Position numbers and translations under genes: made by a program. Source: Terribacillus halophilus (GTDB lineage Bacteria > Bacillota > Bacilli > Bacillales > Amphibacillaceae). From it: DNA of 64,000 nucleotides. Shown here piece by piece: positions 53,273-62,184 of this stretch. The DNA is taken from positions 1 through 64,000 of the forward strand of contig NZ_FMZB01000003.1 in NCBI RefSeq assembly GCF_900101385.1, read 5' to 3'. The notes below the pieces were generated by a model. That model did not search any database. It was not told the DNA's origin and saw nothing but the letters and a program-made list of their open reading frames with translations. Position 1 is the first letter of the stretch. Each line of letters opens with the position of its first letter.

Positions 53273-54226
53273 TTAATTTTTATTACTCATTATAAACCTT
53301 AAAGTTTCTTCAAGTCCCTCTCTGAAAGAAGTTGAGGGAATGGAACCGATTCGTTTTTCGTACTTTTCCCCACTCAACACAAAACCTTCTTTCGTAAGAT
53401 ACATAATCTCAACAATTTCTCTCATAAACGAATCAAACAACCCAATGAAACGAATCGCATTTTTAGTTAAAGGGATTACCATCTTTCGATTTCCAGTTAT
53501 TTGGCGCGCAATCTTGATGATTTCTTTGCCTGAAATCAATCCCGTTCCGGGGATGTTCCAGTTTTCCCCGTAGGAATCGTCTTTTTCTGCTATATTTACA
53601 ATCATTTTGGCAGCATCCGGCAAATAAACATATTCACGAGGTGTTTTCAAGTTTCCAATAAAAATAGAGGTTTTATTTGCAGCCATCCCTTCCAAAGTGG
53701 GCTGCAAATAAGAATTTTGTGAAGTAGAACCGTAATAATCCGGCAATCTAACAATTAACGGTTTTGCCTTTTTCCATTTGTTACTAAATATCAATTGCTC
53801 GAATTCCATTCTTATTCTACCTTTTTTTGTGTGTGGATGTCGTGGATGATTCTCATCCCCTTTCGCCGTCTGATGTCCATATACGTAAATGCCATCTACA
53901 ATGACTATTCTTTTCTCCAGCTTTTCTGCTGCTTTCATTACACTTTCACCAAGCAAATGAAGTTTTTCTTCCATCTCTTGGTATTTTACATTTGCGCATT
54001 GAAATATAACTTCTGCCCCTCCCACTGCCTCGACAATAGTTTGGTAATCAAATATATCTCCCAACTTGTATGATAATTTTGGATTACAATGGTGCTTTTC
54101 CATCAATTTATTTAGTTTACTTCGGGAGCGTCCAAAGGCAATAACTTCTATTCCTCTGTCTAATAATTCTGAAACAACGACTTGCCCTGTTCCACCAGTT
54201 GCTCCTAATACAATTGCGGTTTTCAT
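53273..54226 (-). CDS. NAD(P)-dependent epimerase/dehydratase-like (atypical SDR)
   Basis: 317 residues with an N-terminal NAD(P) motif GATGGTGQVVVSEL and FGRSRSKLNKL after strand 2. YVYGHQTAKGDENHP is in the catalytic region, and REYVYLPDAAKMIVNIAEK and WNIPGTGLISGKEII are typical of extended atypical SDRs. The substrate is unknown. It is downstream of a TetR gene and two membrane micro-protein genes and has its own TetR-type palindrome at 54251-54264, suggesting TetR control. Confidence 0.85.
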   Translation of the reverse strand: MKTAIVLGATGGTGQVVVSELLDRGIEVIAFGRSRSKLNKLMEKHHCNPKLSYKLGDIFDYQTIVEAVGGAEVIFQCANVKYQEMEEKLHLLGESVMKAAEKLEKRIVIVDGIYVYGHQTAKGDENHPRHPHTKKGRIRMEFEQLIFSNKWKKAKPLIVRLPDYYGSTSQNSYLQPTLEGMAANKTSIFIGNLKTPREYVYLPDAAKMIVNIAEKDDSYGENWNIPGTGLISGKEIIKIARQITGNRKMVIPLTKNAIRFIGLFDSFMREIVEIMYLTKEGFVLSGEKYEKRIGSIPSTSFREGLEETLRFIMSNKN

Positions 54227-54250
54227 ATGTTAGAACCACCTTTTAATTTA

Positions 54251-54264
54251 GTGATTAATCAATA
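54251..54264. promoter_or_regulatory. TetR-type palindrome C
   Basis: GTGATTAATCAATA, containing the palindrome TGATTAATCA, 25 bp before the NAD(P)-binding protein gene. It differs from site A by one base in the 12-bp core. Confidence 0.6.
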
Positions 54265-54292
54265 ATTAAAGAATAAAACTAACGAGCGTAAG

Positions 54293-54388
54293 TTAGTCCC
54301 ATAACGTGAACAAAACAACCACTATAGCTGTAATCCCCAGTCCAATGGATAAAGGGGAAAAAGAATATTCTTTTTTATTTTCATTCAT
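54293..54388 (-). CDS. Membrane micro-protein (31 residues)
   Basis: An ATG preceded by GAGGAGGTGAAACC encodes 31 residues: a polar N-terminus MNENKKEYSFSPLS, then a single hydrophobic helix IGLGITAIVVVLFTLW ending in Asp. A near-ideal ribosome binding site and TM helix support a real gene. It lies between a second micro-protein gene and the NAD(P)-binding protein gene, all on the minus strand. The role is unknown. Confidence 0.7.
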   Translation of the reverse strand: MNENKKEYSFSPLSIGLGITAIVVVLFTLWD

Positions 54389-54434
54389 TGGTTTCACCTC
54401 CTCTATCACTTAAAGATTAAGTCACATTATTCCT

Positions 54435-54506
54435 TTAACCCAACCAACTAATAATACAAACGAGAGTAATTATGAAAGAAGTATAATCAAATCGGTTTAA
54501 TTTCAT
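54435..54506 (-). CDS. Membrane micro-protein (23 residues)
   Basis: AAGGAGGTGAAAAT then ATG, encoding MKLNRFDYTSFIITLVCII and SWLG: a short basic head and one hydrophobic helix. The RBS is as strong as that of its downstream partner, 46 bp away. Upstream lies palindrome B, so TetR control is likely. No family is recognised. Confidence 0.65.
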   Translation of the reverse strand: MKLNRFDYTSFIITLVCIISWLG

Positions 54507-54527
54507 ATTTTCACCTCCTTGTTAGTT

Positions 54528-54545
54528 ATTAATTGATCAATAACT
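54528..54545. promoter_or_regulatory. TetR-type palindrome B
   Basis: ATTGATCAAT (54532-54541) with AT-rich flanks, between the tetR gene and the first micro-protein gene. It resembles site A without its central two bases. Confidence 0.55.
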
Positions 54546-54575
54546 AGACGTTAAATAAATAACCAACTTGATTAT

Positions 54576-55094
54576 TTATTTGCTATTCTCATCAATAAGC
54601 ACAGGGAAATCTAAGAAATAAGAAATATTACATAATATCCCTCGTGCTAGAAAAGTAGTTACTTCTCTTTCAGCATTCTCTATCCCAGCTGATTTAAAGC
54701 GTTCTAAAGTGTAGCTTCTGATAAGGGCCAAGCCTTTCTTTGTAGCCTCCCGTATTGCTTCTTCTGTCACTGAAATTCCTATTACCTGCAAAGCTATCTC
54801 ATTAGGATGTAATACAGACAGTTCTTCATAAGCTTCAATCATTTTGATAACAAGTTTTTCTGAGTTCGACTCAACATCTTTAAAAGTTTGAATAATTCTA
54901 TCAAACGCACGATCTAAGGCAGCGATAAATAACTCTTCTTTTGTTTTAAAGAATTTAAATACATAGGGCTGTGATATGCCCGCTTTTTCTGCAATATGCG
55001 CAGTAGTTGTATTATAGTAACCTTTTTTCGCAAATACTTCTAATCCTGCTTCAAGAATATCTTCCTTACGATTTCCCTTTTTTGGTCTTACCAT
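54576..55094 (-). CDS. TetR-family transcriptional regulator
   Basis: 172 residues with N-terminal TetR HTH (RKEDILEAGLEVFAKKGYYNTTTAHIAEKAGISQPYVFKFF) and a ligand-binding C-terminal domain. Start at MVRPKKG; the frame opens at an ATG seven codons earlier, but that sits against the operator with no RBS. Palindrome A overlaps its promoter region, and similar sites precede the downstream micro-proteins and NAD(P)-binding protein, suggesting it represses itself and the whole set. Confidence 0.87.
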   Translation of the reverse strand: MVRPKKGNRKEDILEAGLEVFAKKGYYNTTTAHIAEKAGISQPYVFKFFKTKEELFIAALDRAFDRIIQTFKDVESNSEKLVIKMIEAYEELSVLHPNEIALQVIGISVTEEAIREATKKGLALIRSYTLERFKSAGIENAEREVTTFLARGILCNISYFLDFPVLIDENSK

Positions 55095-55117
55095 ATTAAG
55101 CACCCGTTCTTTCATTT

Positions 55118-55131
55118 ATTGATTAATCAAT
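55118..55131. promoter_or_regulatory. TetR-type palindrome A (autoregulatory)
   Basis: A perfect palindrome, ATTGATTAATCAAT, 23 bp upstream of the chosen tetR start. Confidence 0.7.
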
Positions 55132-55359
55132 TACAAATTAATATAATACATTTTTGCACCTAGCGCAAGTACAATGACAATTTTTTTAAAGGAGTTCAAT
55201 ATACAACGAATCACCACTTCTGCTGTTCGCTCTTACTCGCATTTTGTCCCTTGTACTTTTTCAGACATCCTCTTATAGACGCACGACTGCAAGAAACTTT
55301 AAAAACAATCTTGAAAAACATTTTATATCATATTACCTTCTAAGAAAGGAGGAAAAAAT

Positions 55360-55809
55360 GTGAAAACAAAAATTGAAGAATTACCTGAATCAAGGATTGC
55401 TTATTTTCGGAATATTGGGGAATATGGTGAGAAGCAAAATAAACAACTAATGGAGTCGTTTAAAAAGTGGCTGCATTCGAATGGTGAATTTGATCATTCA
55501 TCAATTTTAGGTATACCACAGGATAATCCCGCAATTACGCCTAAAGAGGAATGTCGTTATGACGTTTGCGTCATGATAGATGAAAATTCTGCAGTATCAG
55601 CCCCTGCTCAAGTTGGTTATCTTTCTGGTGGGAAATACGCTGTCTTCTTGCTTGATCATACCAAAGAGGCAGTCAGCGGATTTTGGGAAAATATTTTTTC
55701 TGAGATGGAAAAGAATCATCTCTCAGTCAGACAACAGCCAATCATAGAAAGATACTCGCAGCAAATGATTGATAATCATCTGTGTGAAATCTTGGTGCCA
55801 ATTCAGTAA
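55360..55809 (+). CDS. GyrI-like (SbmC) effector-binding domain protein
   Basis: 149 residues of the GyrI/SbmC fold: IEELPESRIAYFRNIGEYGE, YDVCVMIDENSAV, VGYLSGGKYAVFLLDHTKEAVSGFWENIF, and RQQPIIERYSQQM. Such proteins bind small molecules or drugs, some as stand-alone DNA gyrase inhibitors or drug-hydrolysing proteins. The GTG start follows AAAGGAGG; an overlapping ATG gives ATGTGA and is not usable. Transcribed away from tetR; its relation to it is unclear. A strong terminator follows. Confidence 0.85.
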   Translation: MKTKIEELPESRIAYFRNIGEYGEKQNKQLMESFKKWLHSNGEFDHSSILGIPQDNPAITPKEECRYDVCVMIDENSAVSAPAQVGYLSGGKYAVFLLDHTKEAVSGFWENIFSEMEKNHLSVRQQPIIERYSQQMIDNHLCEILVPIQ

Positions 55810-55810
55810 C

Positions 55811-55841
55811 AGGTGGGACATCTCCCACCTCTCTTTTTTTG
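55811..55841 (+). terminator. Terminator after the GyrI-like gene
   Basis: AGGTGGGA/TCCCACCT with CATC loop and CTCTTTTTTTG. Confidence 0.9.
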
Positions 55842-55876
55842 TATATCCGCAATAATCTAATGAATAGTCAAAAGGA

Positions 55877-56392
55877 GTGACAAATATCAAATCAACCAAC
55901 GTAATCTACAAGGAAGTCCAAAAGCCGCGGCAGCCTTTACTTTTGCTGATCGTTTTCTCCATTGCCGCAATCATGTGGATCGGGTTTATCCGGCAAGTTG
56001 TTTTAGGAATTCCAGTTGGTGACAAGCCTGCTCCAGATGGTGTGCTGATTGTCTTTTGGATTGTTTTTGGCATGGCTCTCCCTGTTATCTTACCTATATC
56101 GATAAAGCTGATCATTGAAGTGCACGAGGATGGACTTTATATTCGCTATACTCCTTTTCATCTTCATTATAAGAAATTCTTATTCAAGGACATAAAACAA
56201 TACAAACCATTAAACTACAGAACATGGAAGCGTTTTGGCGGCTGGGGATTCAGAGTGAATTTCAACGGAGAAACAGGTTATATCTTAAGCGGCAAACAAG
56301 GGATAGAACTGACTCTAAAATATGAAACCATCGTAATCAGCACGGATCGACCAGAAGAGCTAAAAAAGGCAATGGATGTTTTCAAAGAATAA
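55877..56392 (+). CDS. Small membrane protein with PH-like tail, unknown function
   Basis: 171 residues: two hydrophobic helices (QPLLLLIVFSIAAIMWIGFI and GVLIVFWIVFGMALPVILPIS), then a soluble beta-rich part (IIEVHEDGLYIRYTPFHLHYKKFLFKDIKQYKPL) like bacterial PH or DUF-type domains attached to membrane helices. The start is uncertain: the GTG at 55877 lies inside the AAAAGGAGTG ribosome binding site. An ATC six or so bases further (residue 4) has ideal spacing, a rare start. No partner is obvious; the convergent neighbour is a similar small protein. Confidence 0.7.
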   Translation: MTNIKSTNVIYKEVQKPRQPLLLLIVFSIAAIMWIGFIRQVVLGIPVGDKPAPDGVLIVFWIVFGMALPVILPISIKLIIEVHEDGLYIRYTPFHLHYKKFLFKDIKQYKPLNYRTWKRFGGWGFRVNFNGETGYILSGKQGIELTLKYETIVISTDRPEELKKAMDVFKE

Positions 56393-56429
56393 TTTTCATC
56401 ATGAGCTGCGGGTGTGGTATAACTGAAAT

Positions 56430-56870
56430 TTATACACGCATCTCTGCATGCGGGCAACGTTTGGTTAACTCGTGTAAAAATTCTTTTTTGTAATCTGGTG
56501 CAATTGTAACACTTCCCCAAAGTGCATGTTTATAAAATATTTCGATTGCGTCCCTGGATGACAAAACCCTGTAACCCGAGAAAATATTATTCGAAAGGGT
56601 AACGCTTGTAATCTTGTCGTATGGGATTCGGCTTACGAATGGTCCCCCTTTCACTAATAAGTAATCTGGATAGAATTCATAATTGATTTGAAAAGCCGAC
56701 CATGAAATAATACTTACCCCGATTACAAATACCGAAAGCAATAGAAGAAATTCAACCAAGACAATTCCACTAAATATAATTAATGGCCAAAATGATACCA
56801 ACCAGAGTAAAAAGACGATTATCATGATGAAATGAACGAAAAAGGTATCTATTTTCGGACGAAAAACCAC
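56430..56870 (-). CDS. Small membrane protein with bacterial PH domain
   Basis: 146 residues, with two N-terminal helices (HFIMIIVFLLWLVSFWPLIIF, VLVEFLLLLSVFVIGVSIISW) and a PH-like domain: YEFYPDYLLVKGGPFVSRIPYDKITSVTLSNN ... SSRDAIEIFY, typical of YyaB/DUF1200-type proteins. The GTG start is about 13 bases from AGGAGG, longer than usual. It is convergent with a gene of similar architecture (55877-56392), perhaps ancient duplicates. Confidence 0.75.
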   Translation of the reverse strand: MVFRPKIDTFFVHFIMIIVFLLWLVSFWPLIIFSGIVLVEFLLLLSVFVIGVSIISWSAFQINYEFYPDYLLVKGGPFVSRIPYDKITSVTLSNNIFSGYRVLSSRDAIEIFYKHALWGSVTIAPDYKKEFLHELTKRCPHAEMRV

Positions 56871-56933
56871 TGGATTGCATTCACCTCCTAATATATATAC
56901 GGCATCCTATTCGCAAAGTTTCATACACTGCAA

Positions 56934-56961
56934 AAAGCTGCCGGGAAACCCCAGCAGCTTA
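56934..56961 (-). terminator. Terminator after yhfW
   Basis: AAGCTGC/GCAGCTT outer stem with inner GG/CC pairing and TTTTTG on the minus strand. Confidence 0.8.
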
Positions 56962-56971
56962 TAAGACATAT

Positions 56972-58474
56972 TTATTCCTTATCCAATGCGCGCAACGCAG
57001 GTCCTTCCACAACTTCACCGACAGCTGTAAAGCGGGAGCCGTGACACGAGCAATCCCATGTATGATCGGCATCATTCCAGGAGACTGGACAGCCATTATG
57101 GGTACAGGAGGCACTCATTTCGTGCAGCTCCCCGCTGTCATCCCGGTAATACGCCATTGTCTGACCATCTTTCTCGAGGATGGCACCTTTTCCGTTTGTC
57201 AGATCTTCCGGCTTTACAACCGTTTCATTGCCGATGCGATTCACATCGTCTTCGCCGAAGCTGGCGGATTCTGCTTCTTCCATTTCCCTTCCTATCTTGT
57301 ACAAGTCGGCAAATTCATTATCTTTTCCATCGATGAGATCGGCCAGCAAGGTGGCCGCGGCGACACCATTGGATAAGCCCCATTTCCCGAAGCCGGTTGC
57401 GGTATAGATTCCAGGTGCATCGTCGCTGACTTTCCCGATGAATGGCAGCTGATCGGTTGTAAGTAAATCATGGCTGGACCAGTGCTCATACAACGCCTCC
57501 ACACCAAACTGCTCTTCGGCAAATTGATAGATTTTCTCGTATCGGTCAAGTACAGAGGATCCATCCCCCGTCACATGGGATTCCCCGCCGACAAGTACAT
57601 AGTGGTCATCCCCTTTTTTCAAGCTCCTGATGGAACGTTTCGGAGATTCGAGACTGATATACATGCCTTTCGGATAAGGTTTTTTGGACTTGATGGCGAT
57701 ACCGTATGAGTTCTTCGGATTCATATTCGAAGAGAAGTATTGATTCTCCACTTGCAGTGGGAAATGTGTGGCACTGACAACATAATTGGCTGTGATCGTG
57801 TAACCATTTTCAGTGTGCACGACTGGACGGGTCTCGGTATCGAAAGACACAGCCAATGTCTGTTCATGAATGCTTCCGCCGCGCAGCTCGATTTCCTTCA
57901 ACAAGCCGACCAGATATTTCACTGGATGGAATTGGGCTTGCTGACGCATCACGGCAGCTGCTTTGATTGGAATATCCAGCGGTATGGAATCCGTCAAAAA
58001 TCCATCAATTTGCAGCTTCCGGTAAGCCTCGACTTCTTTTTCGATTGTTTCTACGCCTTCATCCAGCTGCGTATAGATATATGCTTCCTGCTCTTCGAAT
58101 TCACAATCGATACCGTGTTCGGCTGCTGTATCTTTAACATAATTGATTGCCTGCAAATTGGCTTGGAAATAGTTTTTAGCTATCTCTTCACCGTAGCGCT
58201 CCATCAAACCTTGATAGATGATATCATGCTGTGCGGTCAGCTTGCTCGTTGTGTAGCCGGTAGTGCCTGAAATAAGTTCGCGCCCCTCGATAAGCACGAC
58301 ACTTCTGCCTCGCTTGATCAGTTCATAAGCTGTCGTGATGCCGGCAATCCCTGCACCAATGACTAAAACATCCGTATCCAAATCTTTATCCAAGGCTGGA
58401 TACGATGGCATATCCGTTGAATTGCGCCAGTATGATGAGGGTTTCTCTGAGAATAGTTTTTTCGTTTGCTCCAT
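56972..58474 (-). CDS. yhfW: FAD-dependent oxidoreductase with C-terminal Rieske domain (YhfW)
   Basis: 500 residues. An FAD-binding domain with VIGAGIAGITTAYEL (Gly40-Gly45) and a DAO-type fold (GESHVTGDG, LPFIGKVSDDAPGIYTATGFGKWGLSNG). A Rieske 2Fe-2S domain follows at about 430-500 with CTHNGC and CSCHGSRF supplying the Cys/His pairs. This DAO-Rieske fusion is the B. subtilis YhfW type, of unknown substrate. It begins after a weak AGGAGG-like site and precedes nothing obvious; dynA lies 60 bp upstream in the same direction. Confidence 0.88.
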   Translation of the reverse strand: MEQTKKLFSEKPSSYWRNSTDMPSYPALDKDLDTDVLVIGAGIAGITTAYELIKRGRSVVLIEGRELISGTTGYTTSKLTAQHDIIYQGLMERYGEEIAKNYFQANLQAINYVKDTAAEHGIDCEFEEQEAYIYTQLDEGVETIEKEVEAYRKLQIDGFLTDSIPLDIPIKAAAVMRQQAQFHPVKYLVGLLKEIELRGGSIHEQTLAVSFDTETRPVVHTENGYTITANYVVSATHFPLQVENQYFSSNMNPKNSYGIAIKSKKPYPKGMYISLESPKRSIRSLKKGDDHYVLVGGESHVTGDGSSVLDRYEKIYQFAEEQFGVEALYEHWSSHDLLTTDQLPFIGKVSDDAPGIYTATGFGKWGLSNGVAAATLLADLIDGKDNEFADLYKIGREMEEAESASFGEDDVNRIGNETVVKPEDLTNGKGAILEKDGQTMAYYRDDSGELHEMSASCTHNGCPVSWNDADHTWDCSCHGSRFTAVGEVVEGPALRALDKE

Positions 58475-58534
58475 GACTGTTAACCTCCTGGACTATTACC
58501 TATTTGGTAATACAGTATCCTGGATTGCCCCTTG

Positions 58535-61500
58535 TCAAACTTTTTCCTGCAAAAGAGCAGTGAAAGTATCGACTGCCTGTTGAAGCTGCTGTCGGGAGGA
58601 CGTATCTGTCAAAGCATGAAGCAGGCCATTGTAATAGCTAGCCAGCTGTCCGGCTGCCTGCTTCTGCAGCCTTTCTTCTGCTGTCTTCCAAATTTGGTCA
58701 TAGTGATGCTCCATAGCTGATGTATATCCTTGCACTATCTCCGCTAGAATTGGCTCCATCAGCATTAGAAGTTCATCTTTCAGCTTCTCTTTCTCATTTC
58801 CTTGGAAAAAGGCTCTTGGACCACGATATAACTTCTGCAGTCTTGCAACAGTGCCCTGTTCGAATTGGACCATCGATTCCGGCGGTGCTGTTTCCGGCAG
58901 TTCATCCGAATCCGATACTGCCAAGGACAACGATTCATTCACTGTCTGCACTGCTTGTTCCAGCCCCTTCCTCCATCTTTCCGCCTGTTCCCGCACGGTT
59001 CTGTCGACACGAATGGTGACAGCCCGGTATTCCTGTTCCAGCTGCATTTGGATAAGGCGCGCAAACTCGCGTATCTGCCGGGCAACTTCTTCCTTACCCG
59101 ATGCGCCGCTGCTTTTGATAAGGGATGGATTGAAACATTGCTTGAATAAATCATTGGCTTCCAACAGCTGCCTTTCCTTTACATAATGCAGTTGTTTTTC
59201 GATGCGCTGGATGATGGCTTGTTTGAAAACAGGCTGTGAATAGGAACGCGCCTTCTCCACGACTTCGTATTGTTCATGTTTATACTGGCGGCCTTTTTGC
59301 AATTTCGCCTCTTCATCCAAGTCCATCGCATCAGCGTATGCTTGAAGCTGTCCATACTGCCTTGTCAATTCCTGGCGGGCACCTTGGATAATCACTTCTG
59401 TCAGTTCGTTGCGAACGAAGCCATACAGTTCCTTTTCGAGCATTTCAAGTCCTGAATCAAGCTGACAGGAAGTCTGCTTCTCCTGCAGGCCAAGCAGACT
59501 GCTCAAAGCGAAAAGACGAGGCTGCCTGATTTGAAAGTTTGCCAGATTGGCTGCTACATAGGAGGTGACATAATTTATTTCTTCTTCATCCTTAGCCAGA
59601 TCGCTCGCATTCACGATAAAGAACATATTGTCCTTCTCCAGAGCTCCTTTTACCTTGCCCAGCTGCTGCAGTACTTGTTCATCCGCTTTCGAAAAAGCAT
59701 GATTGTAGTACGTGACGAACAGTATCGCATCCGCATGCTTCATGAATTGGAAGGTAACATCCGTATGGCGGGCATTGACGGAGTCTGCACCAGGCGTATC
59801 GATTAATGTAACCCCTTGGTTAAGAAATGCATTATCCAGATAGACGGTTATTTGTTCAATGAAACAGCTCAATGACTCTTTCGTCACATGATCACTGAAT
59901 TCCTCGAACGGGATGGTCCCTTCCGAGCCAAGCTTGGTATGAACACCATTGTATCCTGCCTGAACAGCCTGTAAAAATGCCTGGTGTCTTTTGTCGTTTA
60001 CAAGCTCAGCAGGGGATTCAGACAAAAATTCCTCCAATTTGAGCTGTTTCCCGCTAAGACTTTCGATGTCTGCTTCGATCTGCTTATGGGTTTTCCATTT
60101 AACGAGTACAGTTTGATGAGGATGCCGTTTAGTAGCCTGTTTCAACATATTGATTGATGCAGTCGTCGGATTCGGCGACACCGGCAATAAACTCTCACCA
60201 AGCAGGGAATTTGCAAAAGACGATTTACCGGCGCTGAAAGCTCCAAACAATACCAATGAATAATCTTGGTGTATCAATTTGTCTTGTCTATTCTTCAGAT
60301 CATCTATCGCCGATTGAAAACCTTCCACACCTTGGAGGGCAGCAGCTGCTGCGCCGAGGTGTTGAGCCATCTTATCCGGTGACAGTTCTGTGGTCGGATT
60401 CTCCTTTTCAATCGTCTCTACCTCCAGCTTTTCCGTCAATGTATCTGATCTGTCCGAGATTTCCTTATTTCTTTTTATCTGGTATCTCTTTACCATCACC
60501 TGTCTAGCTTCTTCGATACTTTCTGCATCCCTATGCTGTCCTGTCTGCTGGATATGCTTTGCAAGTTCTTCGTACGACAACTTCAGCTGGTGGATTTCTG
60601 ATTCAATTCGCATGTTTTCTGCCGCTTTGTTTTTCTCCTGTTGTTCCAGCTTTTCTACCTGTTGGTAAGTACTCTTTTTCGTATCAATGGCAGCTTCCAC
60701 TACATGCATTGCAGCTTTCTTAAAGCTGCGCTTGATATGATCCTGAACCGCTGCTGTATAAACCAGTGTGTACGTCCCATTCATGCTGGCACCCGTCTGG
60801 ACATGCTGCTCCAATAAATCTGCTGGCAGTGTCACTGCGAAGTCCTGCAGCAGGACTTGTACGGATTCCGTATAGACCTCATGCTTCCTTGCCCAATCGC
60901 TTAGCTTATCGCGAAGCCTCCATACTAGCTGCTTCTCGATTTGCTGTTGAATCAATGCTTCTGTCATCGATCGGCGTTTTGCCCTTTCTTCTGCTGTTTT
61001 CTTTTTACTGCCGAACAACCCGACCTTAAAGTCAGGAAAGGTGGATTCAAGGTACTTTTCAGCCGTATCACGTACTTCAAATGGCATCAGATTCGCATTT
61101 TTCAATGTCTGTTGAATTGTTTCGCGTGCGTCTTCCTCTGCTGCTTTTTGTTTCTCGCGCCAGTTACCGGCCGCATCTGCAGCAGTGCCATCCAATTGAT
61201 GAAGACTTTCTTTTAATATTGCTTCCTTTTCATCAAGTTCTTGTTTCTTATCTTGAAGGTAATTGGTAATCAGCCGCTGTCTGCCTCGCTCCAGCCCCGC
61301 TTTATGCAGCTGCTCCCTATCTTTAAGCAGCAGATCCATTTTTTCTTTTACAGCATACAGCTGATTGTGCTCATGTCCTGAATCCTTCAGGGTTGTGTAA
61401 TAAACGCCTGCTGGTGTGATGTGCCACTGTTCAAACACTTTCATGACACTATTTTTGAAGGCAGTCCAAGAGAGCTCTTGATCGCGATGCTTATCGATTT

Positions 61501-62095
61501 GGTTGATGATTAAATAAAACGGTTGCCCTTGCTCGGAAAGCTGCTGTAAAAACAGCAAGTTCACTTCCGACTGCACATGGTTGTAGTCGGTCACATAAAA
61601 CATCGTGTCCACGAGATGCAGTGCCGATTCCGTCATCAAACGGTCGGCATCATCGCTTGCATCTATTCCTGGTGTATCCATCAAAGCGATTTCGTACGGG
61701 AGATCGGTTTGATCATCATGTATTTCGATTCTTTGGATATCCTTATTTCGGCAATATGTATCCAATGTTTCTTTCCGGTACGGTGCCGGCAGCTCATATT
61801 TCGTGTCATTACCCGCATAGGCGAAGACTTTCGGCTCCCCGTGCTGGATGGTGACGATATTGGCGCTCGTCGGAATCGGACTAGCCGGAAGCACTTGATT
61901 ACCAAGCAGTGCATTGATAATCGAACTTTTCCCAGCTGAAAAATGACCGGTGAAGCAAATGAAGGCAGTCCCCTTCTCAGCTTTTTCCACCAGATCAAGC
62001 GCTTTTTTGCTATATTGTCCTTCCTTTTCCGTTTCGAAAAATTGATATAATGCTGACAGACTGAACAATTCCGTTGTTTCCGCTGTACGCCGCAT
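58535..62095 (-). CDS. dynA: Tandem dynamin-like GTPase DynA
   Basis: A bacterial dynamin of 1186 residues with two complete GTPase modules in one chain, as in B. subtilis DynA (YpbR), which tethers and fuses membranes and protects against membrane damage. First module: P-loop GHFSAGKSS (50-58), switch region PIPTSANIVT, DTPGIDAS, and NQID. Second module from about residue 610: FGAFSAGKSSFANSLLG, NPTTAS, DTPGADSV and NASDLA. Long coiled-coil helices separate them. The ATG with AAGGAGGGAG is used; the open frame runs 21 codons upstream. No partner gene is adjacent. Confidence 0.93.
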   Translation of the reverse strand: MRRTAETTELFSLSALYQFFETEKEGQYSKKALDLVEKAEKGTAFICFTGHFSAGKSSIINALLGNQVLPASPIPTSANIVTIQHGEPKVFAYAGNDTKYELPAPYRKETLDTYCRNKDIQRIEIHDDQTDLPYEIALMDTPGIDASDDADRLMTESALHLVDTMFYVTDYNHVQSEVNLLFLQQLSEQGQPFYLIINQIDKHRDQELSWTAFKNSVMKVFEQWHITPAGVYYTTLKDSGHEHNQLYAVKEKMDLLLKDREQLHKAGLERGRQRLITNYLQDKKQELDEKEAILKESLHQLDGTAADAAGNWREKQKAAEEDARETIQQTLKNANLMPFEVRDTAEKYLESTFPDFKVGLFGSKKKTAEERAKRRSMTEALIQQQIEKQLVWRLRDKLSDWARKHEVYTESVQVLLQDFAVTLPADLLEQHVQTGASMNGTYTLVYTAAVQDHIKRSFKKAAMHVVEAAIDTKKSTYQQVEKLEQQEKNKAAENMRIESEIHQLKLSYEELAKHIQQTGQHRDAESIEEARQVMVKRYQIKRNKEISDRSDTLTEKLEVETIEKENPTTELSPDKMAQHLGAAAAALQGVEGFQSAIDDLKNRQDKLIHQDYSLVLFGAFSAGKSSFANSLLGESLLPVSPNPTTASINMLKQATKRHPHQTVLVKWKTHKQIEADIESLSGKQLKLEEFLSESPAELVNDKRHQAFLQAVQAGYNGVHTKLGSEGTIPFEEFSDHVTKESLSCFIEQITVYLDNAFLNQGVTLIDTPGADSVNARHTDVTFQFMKHADAILFVTYYNHAFSKADEQVLQQLGKVKGALEKDNMFFIVNASDLAKDEEEINYVTSYVAANLANFQIRQPRLFALSSLLGLQEKQTSCQLDSGLEMLEKELYGFVRNELTEVIIQGARQELTRQYGQLQAYADAMDLDEEAKLQKGRQYKHEQYEVVEKARSYSQPVFKQAIIQRIEKQLHYVKERQLLEANDLFKQCFNPSLIKSSGASGKEEVARQIREFARLIQMQLEQEYRAVTIRVDRTVREQAERWRKGLEQAVQTVNESLSLAVSDSDELPETAPPESMVQFEQGTVARLQKLYRGPRAFFQGNEKEKLKDELLMLMEPILAEIVQGYTSAMEHHYDQIWKTAEERLQKQAAGQLASYYNGLLHALTDTSSRQQLQQAVDTFTALLQEKV

Positions 62096-62148
62096 CGAGG
62101 CTCCCTCCTTGTATGTATGCGCATTCATATTTTTTATTATAAAACAGG

Positions 62149-62181
62149 AAAACCGCACTTACCATCGTAAATGCGGTTTTC
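62149..62181 (-). terminator. Terminator after the C45 hydrolase gene
   Basis: AAAACCGCATTTAC/GTAAGTGCGGTTTT hairpin (one mismatch) with a T-run on the minus strand. It separates the gene from dynA. Confidence 0.82.
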
Positions 62182-62184
62182 TTC

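Noticed and set aside
58720-61939. Long open frames opposite dynA, and similar ones opposite gltB and yhfW
   Set aside because: They lie antisense to well-supported genes, lack ribosome binding sites and look like mirror-image artefacts of codon bias.
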